A stretch of 64,000 nucleotides of DNA from Paracoccus marinus (GCF_007018965.1 NZ_VJYZ01000010.1:186001-250000); one strand, 5' to 3'. Positions 50,403-60,457 are shown, counted from the first letter of the stretch. Made by a program: numbers and translations. Notes: generated by a model not told the origin, from the sequence alone.

Positions 50403-51934
50403 CCGGAGCGCTTGGCCACTGGCTCATCGCGCCGGTCCTGCTGCCCGCCGTGGTCGGGCCGCTCATCATCCTGTGGATGAGCGAGGATCTGCTGCTGGCG
50501 CGCGTCTTTTCGCTGTGCGCCACCGCGGCGCAGCTGGTGCTGGCGGCGTGGCTGCTGGCGCAGGCGGCGGGGGGCGAGATCTTCGTCTACCGGCTGGGCA
50601 ACTGGCAGGTGCCGTTCGGGATCGCGCTGATGCTGGACCGTCTGTCGGCGCTGATGCTGCTGCTGACGGCGGCGCTGGCGCTGCTGGTCCAGCTTTACGC
50701 CATCGGATCGGGCTGGGACCGGCGCGGCGCGCATTTCCACGCGCTGTTCCAGTTCCAGCTGATGGGGCTGACGGGCGCGTTCCTGACCGGCGACGCCTTC
50801 AACCTGTTCGTCTTCTTCGAGGTGCTGCTGATCGCGAGCTACGGCCTGATGGCGCATGGCGGGGGCGGGATGCGGCTGCGCGCGTCGATCCAGTACGTCA
50901 TCACGAACCTTGCCGGGTCGGCGCTGTTCCTGGCCGCGCTGGGGACGATCTATGCCGCGACCGGCACGCTGAACATGGTGGATCTGGCGCAGCGCACGGC
51001 GGCGCTGCCCGCCGACCAGACGGCGCTGCTGCGGGTGGGCGCGGTGCTGCTGATGCTGGTGTTCGCGATCAAGGCGGCGCTGGTGCCGCTGCATTTCTGG
51101 CTGCCCGCGACCTATGCCAACGCGCCCGGCCCGGTCGCGGCGCTGTTCTCGATCATGACCAAGGTCGGGCTTTACGGGATCGAGCGGTTCTACACGCTCG
51201 TGTTCCCGCCGGGCGGCAACGCGGGCACGCTGGTCGCGGACCTGCTGCTGCCGGCCGCGGTCGCAACGCTTGTGCTGGGGCAGGCGGGGGTGATGGGCAG
51301 CCGCGATCTGGGGCGGATGGCGTCCTGGGCGGCGCTGGCCTCGGTCGGCACGCTGACGCTGGCGGTGGCGCGATTCACGCCGCAGGGGATTTCGGCCGGG
51401 CTGTTCTACCTGATCCATTCCACCCTCGCGACCGCCGCGCTGTTCCTGGTGGCGGACCTGATCGCGCGGCGGCGCGGCAGTCTGCGGCTGGTGCCCGGAC
51501 CGTCCATCCCACAGGGCGGGCTGATCGCGGTGTTCCTGATGGCGGCCGGCGTGGCGATCGTCGGCCTGCCGCCGCTGTCGGGGTTCCTGGGCAAGATCGC
51601 CGTCCTGAAGGCGTCCACGGGCACCGGCTGGACCGTGGCGGTGTGGACCGCGGTCCTCATGACCTCGCTCATGGCGATCGTGGGGCTGGCCCGCGCCGGA
51701 TCGGCGATCGTGTGGAGCGCGGGGGCCACCCCGCCCCCCGCCCGCGCGGCGGACCCGGCGGCCCCGGCAGAGTGGCTGGCGCTCGCCGCGACCGGCGCCA
51801 TGCTGGCGGGGCTCGCGGTCCTTACGCTGGCGGCGGGCCCGGTCATGCGCTTCACCGACGCGACCGCCGCGCAGCTGTCCGACCCGGCCCCGTATGTCGA
51901 GGCGGTGCTGGTCCGGCAGGAGGGGGCGAAGTGA
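50399..51934 (+). CDS. mrpD: Na+/H+ antiporter subunit D
   Basis: NuoM/NuoN-like antiporter subunit of 511 residues with about 14 helices. Functional signatures: FFEVLLIASYGLMAHG with the key Glu (about 140), KAALVPLHFWLPATYANAPG with the Lys (about 220), and LIHSTLATAALFLVADLI. Co-encoded with mrpA(B)C and EFG in a strictly coupled plus-strand operon (4-base overlaps on both sides). Confidence 0.92.
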   Translation: MTGALGHWLIAPVLLPAVVGPLIILWMSEDLLLARVFSLCATAAQLVLAAWLLAQAAGGEIFVYRLGNWQVPFGIALMLDRLSALMLLLTAALALLVQLYAIGSGWDRRGAHFHALFQFQLMGLTGAFLTGDAFNLFVFFEVLLIASYGLMAHGGGGMRLRASIQYVITNLAGSALFLAALGTIYAATGTLNMVDLAQRTAALPADQTALLRVGAVLLMLVFAIKAALVPLHFWLPATYANAPGPVAALFSIMTKVGLYGIERFYTLVFPPGGNAGTLVADLLLPAAVATLVLGQAGVMGSRDLGRMASWAALASVGTLTLAVARFTPQGISAGLFYLIHSTLATAALFLVADLIARRRGSLRLVPGPSIPQGGLIAVFLMAAGVAIVGLPPLSGFLGKIAVLKASTGTGWTVAVWTAVLMTSLMAIVGLARAGSAIVWSAGATPPPARAADPAAPAEWLALAATGAMLAGLAVLTLAAGPVMRFTDATAAQLSDPAPYVEAVLVRQEGAK

Positions 51935-52422
51935 TCCGCCGCATCCTGCCGCATCCGGTCCTGTCGCTGCTCATCGTGCTGGTGTGGATGGCGCTGGTGA
52001 ACCGCTTTGCCTGGGGGTCGCTGGTGTTCGCGGCGATCCTTGCGCTGGTGATCCCGTGGCTGACCGCGCCCTACTGGCCCGGCAGCCCGCGCGTGCGCGG
52101 CCCCCTGCGGATCGCGGCCTATCTGGCGCTGGTCCTGTGGGACATCGTGCGCGCCAATATCGAGGTCGCGCGCATCGTCCTGTTCACCCCGAACGGCGAC
52201 CTGCGCCCCGCATGGATCGCGGTGCCGCTGGACCTGACCAGCCCGGAAGGGATCACCGCCCTTGCCGCCACCATCACCCTGACGCCCGGCACCGTCACCG
52301 CCGACGTCAGCCAGAACGGCAACGCGCTGCTGGTCCACTGCCTGCACGCCCCCGACCCCGACGCGGTCGCGGCCGACATCAAGTCCCGCTACGAATCGCG
52401 GCTGCTGAGGATCTTTTCATGA
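51931..52422 (+). CDS. mrpE: Na+/H+ antiporter subunit E
   Basis: Subunit of 163 residues. Two or three N-terminal helices (HPVLSLLIVLVWMALVNRF) then a cytoplasmic domain with the family block VARIVLFTPNGDLRPAWIAV, GITALAATITLTPGTVTADV and LLVHCLHAP. The GTG at 51931 overlaps the mrpD stop. Required for stability of the Mrp complex in characterised species. Confidence 0.9.
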   Translation: MIRRILPHPVLSLLIVLVWMALVNRFAWGSLVFAAILALVIPWLTAPYWPGSPRVRGPLRIAAYLALVLWDIVRANIEVARIVLFTPNGDLRPAWIAVPLDLTSPEGITALAATITLTPGTVTADVSQNGNALLVHCLHAPDPDAVAADIKSRYESRLLRIFS

Positions 52423-52703
52423 CGCCCGACCTGATTCTTGAGGGCGCCGTGTGGCTGTCGCTCGGCTGCTTCGGGTTGTCGCTGCTTTTGTGCCTTTACC
52501 GGGTCGTGTTCTCGACCGCGTTGCCCGACCGCATCCTTGCGCTGGACACCATGACCATCAACGTGATCGCCGTGTTCGTGATCGTGGGCATCGCCGAGGG
52601 CACCCCGGTCTATTTCGAGGCGGCGATGCTGTTCGCGATGGTCGGCTTCATCTCGACCGTGGCATTTGCCAAGTTCCTGCTGCGGGGGGACATCATCGAA
52701 TGA
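52419..52703 (+). CDS. mrpF: Na+/H+ antiporter subunit F
   Basis: Three-helix subunit of 94 residues. LPDRILALDTMTINVIAVFV with the conserved Asp-Arg and Asp is the MrpF signature. ATG overlaps the mrpE stop by four bases; its own stop overlaps mrpG. Likely at the interface of the MrpE/G and antiporter modules. Confidence 0.9.
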   Translation: MTPDLILEGAVWLSLGCFGLSLLLCLYRVVFSTALPDRILALDTMTINVIAVFVIVGIAEGTPVYFEAAMLFAMVGFISTVAFAKFLLRGDIIE

Positions 52704-53113
52704 CGACGCTGGTGCAGCTTCTGGTCGCGGCGATGCTGGTGATCGGCGGCGGCTTCGCGCTGGTCGGCGCCTGGGCGCTGGTGCGGCTGCCCGATGCCAT
52801 GACCCGGCTGCACGGCCCGACCAAGGCCGCGACGCTGGGCGTGGGCGCGGTCCTGATTGCGTCGATGCTGTATTTCTGGGGCGTGCGCGGCGTGCCCAGC
52901 TGGCACGAGCTGCTCATCACCCTGTTCCTGTTCGTGACCGCGCCGGTCACCGGCTTCTTCCTTGCCAAGGCGAACATGCACCTGTCGTGGACCGCGTCCG
53001 AGATCCCGCCGCCCCCGGGCAATGGAAACGACTGGGCGACCTTCGGCGATGAGCCGGGGCCGGGCGCGGGGCCATTGCCAGCGCGCAAGCCGGGCGGCCA
53101 CGGTCGCCCCTGA
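52700..53113 (+). CDS. mrpG: Na+/H+ antiporter subunit G
   Basis: Subunit of 137 residues with three helices; VRLPDAMTRLHGPTKAATLG (about 28-47) is the family signature, followed by ITLFLFVTAPVTGFFLAKA. The C-terminal approximately 40 residues are a Pro/Gly-rich cytoplasmic tail. Last gene of the Mrp operon. It converges with xerC with only five bases between the stops and no visible terminator hairpin. Confidence 0.9.
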   Translation: MTTLVQLLVAAMLVIGGGFALVGAWALVRLPDAMTRLHGPTKAATLGVGAVLIASMLYFWGVRGVPSWHELLITLFLFVTAPVTGFFLAKANMHLSWTASEIPPPPGNGNDWATFGDEPGPGAGPLPARKPGGHGRP

Positions 53114-53118
53114 CGCCT

Positions 53119-54066
53119 TCAGCCGCGCGGGTGCGCGGCGCCGAACACCGCCAGCAGATGGGCGTCGTCCACCGCCGTATAGACCTGCGTGGTGGACAGG
53201 CTGGCGTGGCCCAGCAGTTCCTGGATCGTCCTCAGATCGCCGCCCGCCGCCAGCAGATGGGTGGCGAAGCTGTGGCGCAGCGCGTGGGGCGTGGCGGTGG
53301 GCGGCAGGCCAAGCGCGTGGCGCAGGCGCACCATCGCCTTTTCCACCGCGCCCGCCGACAGCCGCTTGCCGCGCACCCCGCGAAACAGCGGATCGTCGGG
53401 GCCGAGACCCCAGGGCTGCGCCCCGAGGTAGGCCGCGATCGCCGCCCGCGCCACCGGCAGCACCGGCACCTGCCGTTCCTTGCCGCCCTTGCCGCGCACC
53501 CGCAGCGCCTCGCCCATCGGCCAGTCGCGGCCGTCGAGCGCCAGCGCCTCGGATATCCGCAGCCCGCAGCCGTAAAGCAGCGTCAGCACCGCCTCGTCGC
53601 GGGCCGCGACCCAGGCGGTCGGATGGCTGGCCGCGGCAAGGTCGATGACCGCGCGGGCCTGGTCGGGGGCGAGCGGGCGGGGCAGGCTGCGGCGATAGCG
53701 CGGGCTGCGCTGCGACAGGGCGCGGCTGGCGTCGAAGCCCTCGCGGTCGGAAAGCCAGCGCAGGAAGGACTTCACGGCCGACAGGCGGCGGGCGAGCGAC
53801 CGCGCCGACAGGCCGCGCGCGCGTTCGGCGGCGGCGAAGGCGCGCATGTCCGACTGGGTCAGCGCGCCCATGCGGGCGGGCAGGGCGGGTTCGCCGTGAT
53901 GGCCGCCCATGAACGACAGGAACGCCAGCAGGTCGGACCGGTAAGCGGTGATGGTGTGGCCGGACCGGTCGCGCGTGGACCGCTCGCCGTCGAGCCAGCG
54001 CGCGAGCGCGTCGGCCATCGCGGGCGCGAGGGCGAGCGGGGCGTGAAGCGGCGTGGCGCCAGTCAT
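53119..54066 (-). CDS. xerC: Tyrosine recombinase XerC
   Basis: Site-specific recombinase of 315 residues that resolves chromosome dimers with XerD at dif. All catalytic residues are visible: R170 (CGLRISEAL), K193 (RGKGGKER), H261 and R264 (HALRHSF), H287 (LGHASLS) and the nucleophile Y296 (TTQVYTAV). The N-terminal SAM-like domain carries TITAYRSDLLAFLSFM. Next to DUF484 and without phage or integron context, it is the housekeeping XerC rather than an integrase. Confidence 0.93.
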   Translation of the reverse strand: MTGATPLHAPLALAPAMADALARWLDGERSTRDRSGHTITAYRSDLLAFLSFMGGHHGEPALPARMGALTQSDMRAFAAAERARGLSARSLARRLSAVKSFLRWLSDREGFDASRALSQRSPRYRRSLPRPLAPDQARAVIDLAAASHPTAWVAARDEAVLTLLYGCGLRISEALALDGRDWPMGEALRVRGKGGKERQVPVLPVARAAIAAYLGAQPWGLGPDDPLFRGVRGKRLSAGAVEKAMVRLRHALGLPPTATPHALRHSFATHLLAAGGDLRTIQELLGHASLSTTQVYTAVDDAHLLAVFGAAHPRG

Positions 54067-54096
54067 CCCCGCCAGCCCTTCATCACCGCCCGGCCT

Positions 54097-54831
54097 TCAT
54101 TCCCGCAGCCAGCCCATCAGGACCAGCCGGAACACCTGTCCGAAAAATCGCAGCAGGTCGGTCCCTTGGGCGGGCGAGAACCGGCCCGGCTCGGCCGACC
54201 CGATCAGCAGCAGCGCCGGGTGGCGGTCGGGGCCAAGGTCGATCGGCAGCAGCGCCTCGGACGCGACGGACTGGCCGTGGATGGCAAGGGTTTCCGACGC
54301 CGCCTTCCGCAGCACGATGTCGGCCCCGCGCGGGGCCCGCCGCCCGGCCGAGATCAGGTTCGCGATGGTCCCCGCCGGCATCATCTGCAGCGCCGCGTCG
54401 GGGTCGGTCTGCGGTTCGTCCAGCGCGTCGGTTTCCATCACCAGCCGCAGCGTGTCCACGCGCAGCAGGGGCGCGACCTCGGCGTTCAGGATCTCGACGA
54501 AGCCCGCGAAATCCACGGGCTCCAGCAGCGCGATCACCGCGCGGTGGATCGTCTGGGTGCCGGTCTGGTTCTCGTAGGCGGCCGAGATCACCGTCTCGTG
54601 CGCCGATTCCAGCCGGTCGAGCCGATGTTCCAGCGCCTCCATCGCGCGGCCGCGGATGTCGATGACGTTGGCCCCAAGCTCCGCCTCGCGCGCGGCAACG
54701 AGGGCCCGCATCAGCCCGCGGTCGTGCAGGATCAGCGCCGGATCGGCCAGCAGCCGGTCGCGGGTGGGGGCGTCCAGCGCCGGGTCGTCGTCCGCCGCCC
54801 GATCGTCGTCGGGCGTCACCCGCTCGCTCAT
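54097..54831 (-). CDS. DUF484 family protein
   Basis: Cytoplasmic protein of 244 residues matching DUF484, a GAF-like domain family regularly encoded beside xerC. Family blocks: [20 protein letters not shown] (about 28-47), [20 protein letters not shown] and [20 protein letters not shown] near the end. Biochemical role unknown. Its ATG overlaps the fsa stop by four bases and it precedes xerC by 30 bases, so fsa-DUF484-xerC probably forms one transcript. Confidence 0.85.
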   Translation of the reverse strand: MSERVTPDDDRAADDDPALDAPTRDRLLADPALILHDRGLMRALVAAREAELGANVIDIRGRAMEALEHRLDRLESAHETVISAAYENQTGTQTIHRAVIALLEPVDFAGFVEILNAEVAPLLRVDTLRLVMETDALDEPQTDPDAALQMMPAGTIANLISAGRRAPRGADIVLRKAASETLAIHGQSVASEALLPIDLGPDRHPALLLIGSAEPGRFSPAQGTDLLRFFGQVFRLVLMGWLRE

Positions 54832-55484
54832 GCGCCGATCTTCTGGCCGGTCTTGGCCCAGTCGGCGTTGAACTGGTCAAGGCCCTTGTCGGTCAGGACG
54901 TGGCTCGCCATCGCCTTGATGACGGCGGGCGGCGCGGTGATGACGTCGGCGCCGATGCGGGCGCAGTCGATGACGTGGTTCACCGACCGGATCGAGGCGG
55001 CCAGCACGTTTGTCTCGAACCCGTAGTTGTCATAGATCGTGCGGATGTCCGCGATCAGCTCCATCCCGTCCAGCCCGATGTCGTCCAGCCGCCCGATGAA
55101 GGGGCTGATGAACGTGGCCCCGGCCTTGGCGGCCAGCAGCGCCTGCGCGGCGGTGAAGCACAGCGTCACGTTGACCATGTGGCCGTCGTCGGAAAGCGCC
55201 TTGCAGGCCTTGAGCCCGTCCCAGGTCAGCGGCACCTTGACGGCGATGTTGGGCGCGATTTCCGCCAGGTGCTTGCCCTCGCGGATCATGCCTTGGGCGT
55301 CGGCCGCCACCACCTCGGCGCTGACCGGGCCCTCGACCAGCTCGCAGATCTCGCGCGTGACCTCGGCGATGGCGCGGCCGGATTTCAGGATCAGCGAGGG
55401 GTTGGTCGTGACGCCGTCCACCATGCCCAGTTCGTGCAGTTCGCGGATGGCGGCGATGTCGGCGGTATCGACGAAGAATCTCAT
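54828..55484 (-). CDS. fsa: Fructose-6-phosphate aldolase / transaldolase-like protein
   Basis: Small class I aldolase of 218 residues of the Fsa/TalC family. [20 protein letters not shown] opens the barrel; the Schiff-base Lys is K83 in [12 protein letters not shown]; the phosphate-binding [14 protein letters not shown] segment follows. Either a transaldolase of the non-oxidative pentose phosphate pathway or a fructose-6-phosphate aldolase; the family cannot be split reliably by eye. Divergent from priA across 93 bases. Confidence 0.87.
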   Translation of the reverse strand: MRFFVDTADIAAIRELHELGMVDGVTTNPSLILKSGRAIAEVTREICELVEGPVSAEVVAADAQGMIREGKHLAEIAPNIAVKVPLTWDGLKACKALSDDGHMVNVTLCFTAAQALLAAKAGATFISPFIGRLDDIGLDGMELIADIRTIYDNYGFETNVLAASIRSVNHVIDCARIGADVITAPPAVIKAMASHVLTDKGLDQFNADWAKTGQKIGA

Positions 55485-55577
55485 GTCGTGGCTCCTGCGC
55501 GGGGTTTCGCGGAATGGCGGAATGCTTGGGCGCGGGTGTATCGCAGAACACCCGCCCGCGAAAGGCCGGGGGCGCGG

Positions 55578-57791
55578 ATGAGCGGGGCGGAGGCGCGGTT
55601 CTTCCCGCCCGGCGAACGGGTCGGCGTCCTGACGACCGAGCCGGTGGGAATGCTCGACTATCTCGCGCCCGAGGGGGGCGTCAGGGCCGGGCAGCTCGTG
55701 ATGGTGCCGCTGGGGCCGCGGCAGGTGATGGGCTGCGTCTGGGGCGCGGGCGACGGCGGCTTCGACGCGGCGAAGCTGCGCCCGATCCTGCGGCTGGTCG
55801 AGGCCGAGCCGCTGACCCCGCGCATGGTCGAGTTCCTGTCGCGCGCCGCCGACTACACCCTGACGGCGCTGCCGGTCATGCTGCGGATGGCGCTGCGCGC
55901 GCCCGATCTGGGCCAGCCCCCCGCCGCGCGCCGGGTGATCCACCGCGCCGGGCCGCCGCCCGAACGGATGACCGACGCCCGCGCCGCCGTGCTGCGGGTG
56001 ATCGACGAACACGGCGGCGCGGGGTTCTCGCCCGGCGAGCTGGCGAGCCTTGCGGGGGTCGGGTCGTCGGTGGTCAAGGGGCTGGTCGCCGCCGGGACGC
56101 TGGCCGAAACGCAGGCGCCGCGCGACGCGGCGTTCCCGCAGCTGGACCCGGGCCTGCCGGGTAAACCGCTCGCGCCCGATCAGGCGGACGCGGCCGACAC
56201 GCTGCGCGCCGCGATCCGCGCGGGCGGCTACGGCACCACGCTTCTGCGCGGCGTCACCGGCTCGGGCAAGACCGAGGTCTATCTGGAAGCCGTCGCCGAG
56301 ACCCTGCGGCAGGGGCGGCAGGCGCTGGTCCTGCTGCCCGAGATCGCGTTGTCGGCCGAGTTCCTGGACCGGGTCGAGGCGCGGTTCGGCGCGCGGCCCG
56401 GCGAATGGCATTCCGGCGTCACCGGGGCCGAGCGGCGGCGGCTGTGGCATATGGCGGCACGCGGGGCTGGGGGCGTCGGCATGGTCGTCGGCGCGCGCTC
56501 GGCCCTGTTCCTGCCGTTCCGCGACCTCGGCCTGATCGTCGTCGATGAGGAACACGACGGCAGCTACAAGCAGGACGAGACGGTCTATTACAACGCCCGC
56601 GACATGGCCGTGCTGCGCGCCAGCATCGAAGGGGCGCAGGTGGTGCTGGCGTCCGCCACGCCGTCAGTCGAAAGCTGGGTGAACGCGGGGGCGGGCAAGT
56701 ATCGCCGGATCGACCTGCGGTCCCGCTATGGCGAGGCGGAGCTGCCCGAGATGGCCGCGATCGACCTGCGGGCCGAGGAGATGCCGTCCGGCCGCTGGAT
56801 TTCCCCCACGCTGGCGCGGGCGGTGGACGAGCGGCTAGCGCGGGGGGAACAGTCGCTGCTGTTTCTGAACCGCCGCGGCTATGCGCCGGTCACGACCTGC
56901 CGCGCCTGCGGGCAACAGGTCGGCTGCGACGACTGCGACGCGCGGATGGTGGAACACCGCTTCCAGAAGCGCCTCGTCTGCCACCAGTGCGGGGCGACGA
57001 AGCCGATCCCGGTGGCCTGCCCGGCCTGCGGGACCGAAGGGAAGATGGCCGCGATCGGGCCCGGCGTGGAGCGGGTCGCCGAGGAGGTGGCGGAGCGGTT
57101 TCCCACCGCCCGTTCGGCGGTGCTGTCGTCGGACCTGTTCCAGTCGGCCCGGGCGCTGAAGGCGACGATCGCCGACATCGCGCAAGGCGGGGCCGACATC
57201 ATCATCGGCACGCAGATCGTGGCCAAGGGCCACAACTTTCCCGGTCTGACGCTGGTGGGGGTGATCGACGCCGATCTTGGGCTGCAGGGCGCGGACCTGC
57301 GCGCGGCGGAACGGTCGTTCCAGCTGATGCGGCAGGTCGCGGGCCGTGCCGGGCGGCAGGCGGGCGACCGGCCGGGGGTTGCGCTTTTGCAGACCCACCA
57401 GCCCGACCACGCGGTGATCCGCGCGATCCTGTCGGGCGACGACGAGACCTTCTGGAACGCCGAGGCCGAGGCGCGCCAGGCGGCCGCGATGCCCCCGTTC
57501 TCGCGCCTTGCCGGGATCATCCTGTCGCATCCCGACCAGCCGGTGGTGGAAGGCTACGCCCGCGATCTCGCCCGCGTGGCGCAGCCCTTGCGCGACATCG
57601 GCGCCGACCTGTTCGGCCCCGCGCCCGCGCCGATCGCCCGGGTGCGGGCGCGCTACCGGGTGCGGATGCTGGTCCGCGCGCCGCGGCAGGCGCCGCTGCA
57701 GGACGCGATCGCGCGCTGGCTGGCCGGGGCGCCGAAGCCGCCCGCGAACCTGCGGCTGAGCGTGGACATCGACCCGCAGAGCTTCCTGTGA
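55578..57791 (+). CDS. priA: Primosomal replication restart helicase PriA
   Basis: Superfamily 2 helicase of 737 residues that reloads the replisome at stalled forks. N-terminal 3'-DNA-binding domain, Walker A GVTGSGKT at 225-232, [10 protein letters not shown] near 326-335, a zinc-binding region with eight Cys (CRACG, CDDC, CHQCG, CPACG; about 440-482) and the C-terminal helicase motifs [14 protein letters not shown] and [11 protein letters not shown] 55578 is chosen; the frame is open upstream into fsa but not family-like. Confidence 0.94.
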   Translation: MSGAEARFFPPGERVGVLTTEPVGMLDYLAPEGGVRAGQLVMVPLGPRQVMGCVWGAGDGGFDAAKLRPILRLVEAEPLTPRMVEFLSRAADYTLTALPVMLRMALRAPDLGQPPAARRVIHRAGPPPERMTDARAAVLRVIDEHGGAGFSPGELASLAGVGSSVVKGLVAAGTLAETQAPRDAAFPQLDPGLPGKPLAPDQADAADTLRAAIRAGGYGTTLLRGVTGSGKTEVYLEAVAETLRQGRQALVLLPEIALSAEFLDRVEARFGARPGEWHSGVTGAERRRLWHMAARGAGGVGMVVGARSALFLPFRDLGLIVVDEEHDGSYKQDETVYYNARDMAVLRASIEGAQVVLASATPSVESWVNAGAGKYRRIDLRSRYGEAELPEMAAIDLRAEEMPSGRWISPTLARAVDERLARGEQSLLFLNRRGYAPVTTCRACGQQVGCDDCDARMVEHRFQKRLVCHQCGATKPIPVACPACGTEGKMAAIGPGVERVAEEVAERFPTARSAVLSSDLFQSARALKATIADIAQGGADIIIGTQIVAKGHNFPGLTLVGVIDADLGLQGADLRAAERSFQLMRQVAGRAGRQAGDRPGVALLQTHQPDHAVIRAILSGDDETFWNAEAEARQAAAMPPFSRLAGIILSHPDQPVVEGYARDLARVAQPLRDIGADLFGPAPAPIARVRARYRVRMLVRAPRQAPLQDAIARWLAGAPKPPANLRLSVDIDPQSFL

Positions 57792-57798
57792 GGTCGCG

Positions 57799-57840
57799 CC
57801 GGGGGTTTTCCACCCCCGGACCCCCGGAGGATATTTTCGG
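57799..57840. repeat. GC hairpin followed by a CCCCCGGAGGATATTTTCGG-type element
   Basis: CCGGGGGT (57799-57806) pairs with ACCCCCGG (57812-57819), and CCCCCGGAGGATATTTTCGG (57821-57840) follows, in the 59 bases between converging priA and amidohydrolase genes. Similar Pro-codon-like GGACCCCCGGAGGATATTT strings are, from memory, dispersed in Rhodobacterales intergenic regions. No second copy was seen in this window. It may also act as a terminator for priA. Confidence 0.35.
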
Positions 57841-57850
57841 CCCGCCCGAG

Positions 57851-58606
57851 TCAGAGGCCGGAGCAGGCCAGCACCCGTTCGAGGACCGGGGCGAGGCGTT
57901 CCGCCCATTCCCGCTGCCCCGCGTCGTCGGCGATCAGGTCGTTCCTGACCTCGACCAGCACGTTCGGGCGGCCGTGCGCCAGCGCGTGACGGTCGATCGC
58001 GTCGCCCTCCAGATGGCCGGAATAGGGCTGGTTGTCGCCCGTGATCCAGCCCGCGTCTCGGCAGGCGCGGACCATCGCCGGGCCCAGCCGCTCGTCGCGG
58101 TGGGAATACAGGATCCCCACCTGCCACGGGCGGGGCGGGCGGCCGCGCAGCTGCGGGGTGAAGCTGTGGACCGCGCAGATCGCGCGCGCGGGATGGCGCG
58201 CCGCTACCCGGGCCAGCGCCGAGTGATAGGGGCGGTGGAGAAGCCTCAGGCGGCGTTCGCGCTCGGCCGCGTCGGCGCGGCGGTTCGCCGGGATCACCGT
58301 CCCGTCGTAAAGGCGCATCAGCAGCGTCGGGTCGTCCTCGCCCCGGTTCGGGTCGATCACGAGGCGTGAAAAGTCCGACAGGACCGCCGGCGCATCCAGC
58401 AGCGTGGCGAGATGCAGCGCCACCCCCGCCGCGCCCACGTCAAAGGCGATGTGGCGCGCCATGTCGCAGGCCGCGATCCCCAGATCGCCGCCGTTCACCC
58501 AGTCGGGCACCCGGTTCGAGGCGTGGTCGCAGGTCACCAGCCAGCGCGACGGGCGATCCTCGCCCTCGATCCGGTATGCCGGCGCGTTCACCAATTCTTG
58601 TTGCAT
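57851..58606 (-). CDS. N-formylglutamate amidohydrolase family protein
   Basis: Protein of 251 residues of the N-formylglutamate deformylase family (PF05013), related to Zn carboxypeptidases. Family blocks: LVTCDHASNRVPDWVNG (about 24-40) with the metal-binding His, HIAFDVGAAGVALHLATLL, DFSRLVIDPNRGEDDPTLLM and AVHSFTPQLRGRPPRPW with a second His. No hut genes are nearby, so a histidine-degradation role is not supported by context. Start MQQELVNAPAYR at 58606; divergent from pyk. Confidence 0.8.
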   Translation of the reverse strand: MQQELVNAPAYRIEGEDRPSRWLVTCDHASNRVPDWVNGGDLGIAACDMARHIAFDVGAAGVALHLATLLDAPAVLSDFSRLVIDPNRGEDDPTLLMRLYDGTVIPANRRADAAERERRLRLLHRPYHSALARVAARHPARAICAVHSFTPQLRGRPPRPWQVGILYSHRDERLGPAMVRACRDAGWITGDNQPYSGHLEGDAIDRHALAHGRPNVLVEVRNDLIADDAGQREWAERLAPVLERVLACSGL

Positions 58607-58642
58607 TGCTGCGATATAGCTTGCGCGTTGCCGGTCTGCCAG

Positions 58643-58671
58643 TTGCCGCCACGGGGCGGTTGCGACATACA
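58643..58671 (+). promoter_or_regulatory. Possible promoter of pyk
   Basis: TTGCCG (58643-58648), 17-base spacer, CATACA (58666-58671), about 47 bases before the pyk ATG in the 111-base divergent spacer. Confidence 0.3.
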
Positions 58672-58717
58672 GACCTCGCGACCGGAAGCGCCGCGCGACG
58701 GGACGGAAGGACATCGG

Positions 58718-60166
58718 ATGAGACGGCACCGCAACGTCAAGATCGTGGCGACCCTGGGGCCCGCGTCGGCCGACGAGGCCACGATCCGCGCCCTGTTCGA
58801 GGCGGGGGCGGACGTGTTCCGTCTGAACATGAGCCACGGCAGCCACGAGGATCACCTTGGCCGGCTGAAGATCATCCGCAAGATCGAGGCGGACAGCGGC
58901 CGCCCCATCGCCGTTCTGGCCGACCTGCAGGGGCCGAAGCTGCGGGTGGGCACGTTCGCCGTCGGGCCGGTCGAACTGGCGGTGGATCAGCCGTTCCGCT
59001 TCGATCTGGATGCCGCGCCGGGCGACGAGCGGCGGGTGCAGCTGCCGCACCCCGAAATCTTCGCCGCGCTCGAACCAGGGTCCAAGCTGCTCGTCAACGA
59101 CGGCAAGATCCGCCTGCGCGTGGATGCGTGCGGGGCGGACTTCGCCGACTGCACGGTGCTTGCGGCCGGCACCATCTCGGACCGCAAGGGCGTGAACGTA
59201 CCCGACGTGGTGCTGCCGCTGGCGGCGCTGTCGGAAAAGGACCGCGCCGACCTGGAATTCGCCTGCGAGGCGGGGGTGGACTGGCTGGCGCTGTCGTTCG
59301 TGCAGCGCCCCGAGGACGTGATCGAGGCGCGGGGGCTGGCTCGCGGCCGCGCCGCGATCCTGTCCAAGATCGAGAAGCCGGCGGCGGTGCGCGCGTTCTC
59401 GGAAATCCTCAAGGTCTCGGACGGGATCATGGTCGCGCGGGGCGACCTTGGGGTCGAACTCCCGGTCCATGCCGTGCCGCCGATCCAGAAGCGGCTGGTG
59501 CGCGCCTGCCGGCAGGCCGCGACCCCGGTGATCGTGGCGACCCAGATGCTGGAAAGCATGATCGAAAGCCCGATGCCGACCCGGGCCGAGGTCAGCGACG
59601 TCGCAACCGCCATCTACGAAGGCGCCGACGCGATCATGCTGTCGGCCGAATCGGCCGCCGGTCACTTCCCGGTGGACGCGGTCCGAACGATGGATGCGGT
59701 CGCCCGGTCGGTCGAAAGCGACCCGGTCTACCGCGAGGTCATCGAAAGCTCGCGCAGCACAGCCAACCGCACCTCGGTCGCCGACAGCATCGCCGTCGCC
59801 GCGCGCGAGATCGCGGAAACCACCGACATCGCCGCGATCTGCGCCTATACCCAGTCGGGCACCACCGTGCGGCTGGCCGCGCGCGAACGGCCGCGGGTGC
59901 CGATCATCGCGATGTCGTCGCAACTGAACGTGCTGCGGCAGATGGCGCTGGTCTGGGGCGCGCATTGCGTCCTGACGCCCGCGCTGGAACGGTTCCGGCA
60001 GGCGGTCGTCAACGCCGTCGTGGCGGCGAGGGAGTTCGAGTTCGCCGACGCCTCGCGCCAGATCATCGTGATCGCGGGCGTGCCGTTCAACACGGCGGGA
60101 TCGACCAACATCCTTCGCGTCGCGCCCTGCGACGAGCGGTTGATCTACCGAACCGACCCGGAATAG
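58718..60166 (+). CDS. pyk: Pyruvate kinase
   Basis: Glycolytic enzyme of 482 residues forming pyruvate and ATP from PEP and ADP. RRHRNVKIVATLGPAS opens the barrel; VFRLNMSHGSHEDH, the catalytic Lys in AILSKIEKPAAVRAF (about 214-228), MVARGDLGVELPVH, TPVIVATQMLESMIE (about 270-284) and AIMLSAESAAGHFPVDAV are intact. The B domain lies at about 70-165. A 66-base gap separates it from a small membrane-protein gene on the same strand. Confidence 0.95.
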   Translation: MRRHRNVKIVATLGPASADEATIRALFEAGADVFRLNMSHGSHEDHLGRLKIIRKIEADSGRPIAVLADLQGPKLRVGTFAVGPVELAVDQPFRFDLDAAPGDERRVQLPHPEIFAALEPGSKLLVNDGKIRLRVDACGADFADCTVLAAGTISDRKGVNVPDVVLPLAALSEKDRADLEFACEAGVDWLALSFVQRPEDVIEARGLARGRAAILSKIEKPAAVRAFSEILKVSDGIMVARGDLGVELPVHAVPPIQKRLVRACRQAATPVIVATQMLESMIESPMPTRAEVSDVATAIYEGADAIMLSAESAAGHFPVDAVRTMDAVARSVESDPVYREVIESSRSTANRTSVADSIAVAAREIAETTDIAAICAYTQSGTTVRLAARERPRVPIIAMSSQLNVLRQMALVWGAHCVLTPALERFRQAVVNAVVAAREFEFADASRQIIVIAGVPFNTAGSTNILRVAPCDERLIYRTDPE

Positions 60167-60232
60167 ACGGCCACCCGACCGAACCGCGGACCCGACTGCG
60201 GCCGACCCCGCAGGCAAATCAACGGATACCGA

Positions 60233-60457
60233 ATGACCGACATCCTGATCCTTCTCGGCACCGCCGCCGTGGCGCTGTCCATCGTTCTGCTGGTCGCGGC
60301 GCTGGCCCGCACCGAACCGCCGCGCGGCGCGGCGATCGCCGCCATCGCGGGCATCGCCGCGATCGTCGTGGCCGCGTGGATCGACCCCACCCCGTTCCAG
60401 GTCCACGACCTGGGCCTTGCCTGGCAGCGCCTGTTCAGCGGCGAGATCCGGGCCTGA
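60233..60457 (+). CDS. Small two-helix membrane protein, unknown function
   Basis: Hypothetical protein of 74 residues not recognised. Two transmembrane helices (about 4-24 and 33-50: [20 protein letters not shown] and [18 protein letters not shown]) and an amphipathic C-terminal tail. It lies between pyk and the rpmI promoter, possibly co-transcribed with pyk. No SD of note; ATG 60233 follows a TACCGA context. Confidence 0.6.
   Translation: MTDILILLGTAAVALSIVLLVAALARTEPPRGAAIAAIAGIAAIVVAAWIDPTPFQVHDLGLAWQRLFSGEIRA

Noticed and set aside
53119..54066. XerC considered as an integrase of a genomic island
   Set aside because: It is flanked by DUF484 and fsa, the usual housekeeping context, with no att-like repeats or cargo.
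54828..56555. 575-residue minus-strand frame extending fsa upstream across priA
   Set aside because: Only the part from 55484 matches the aldolase family; the extension is the antisense of priA.
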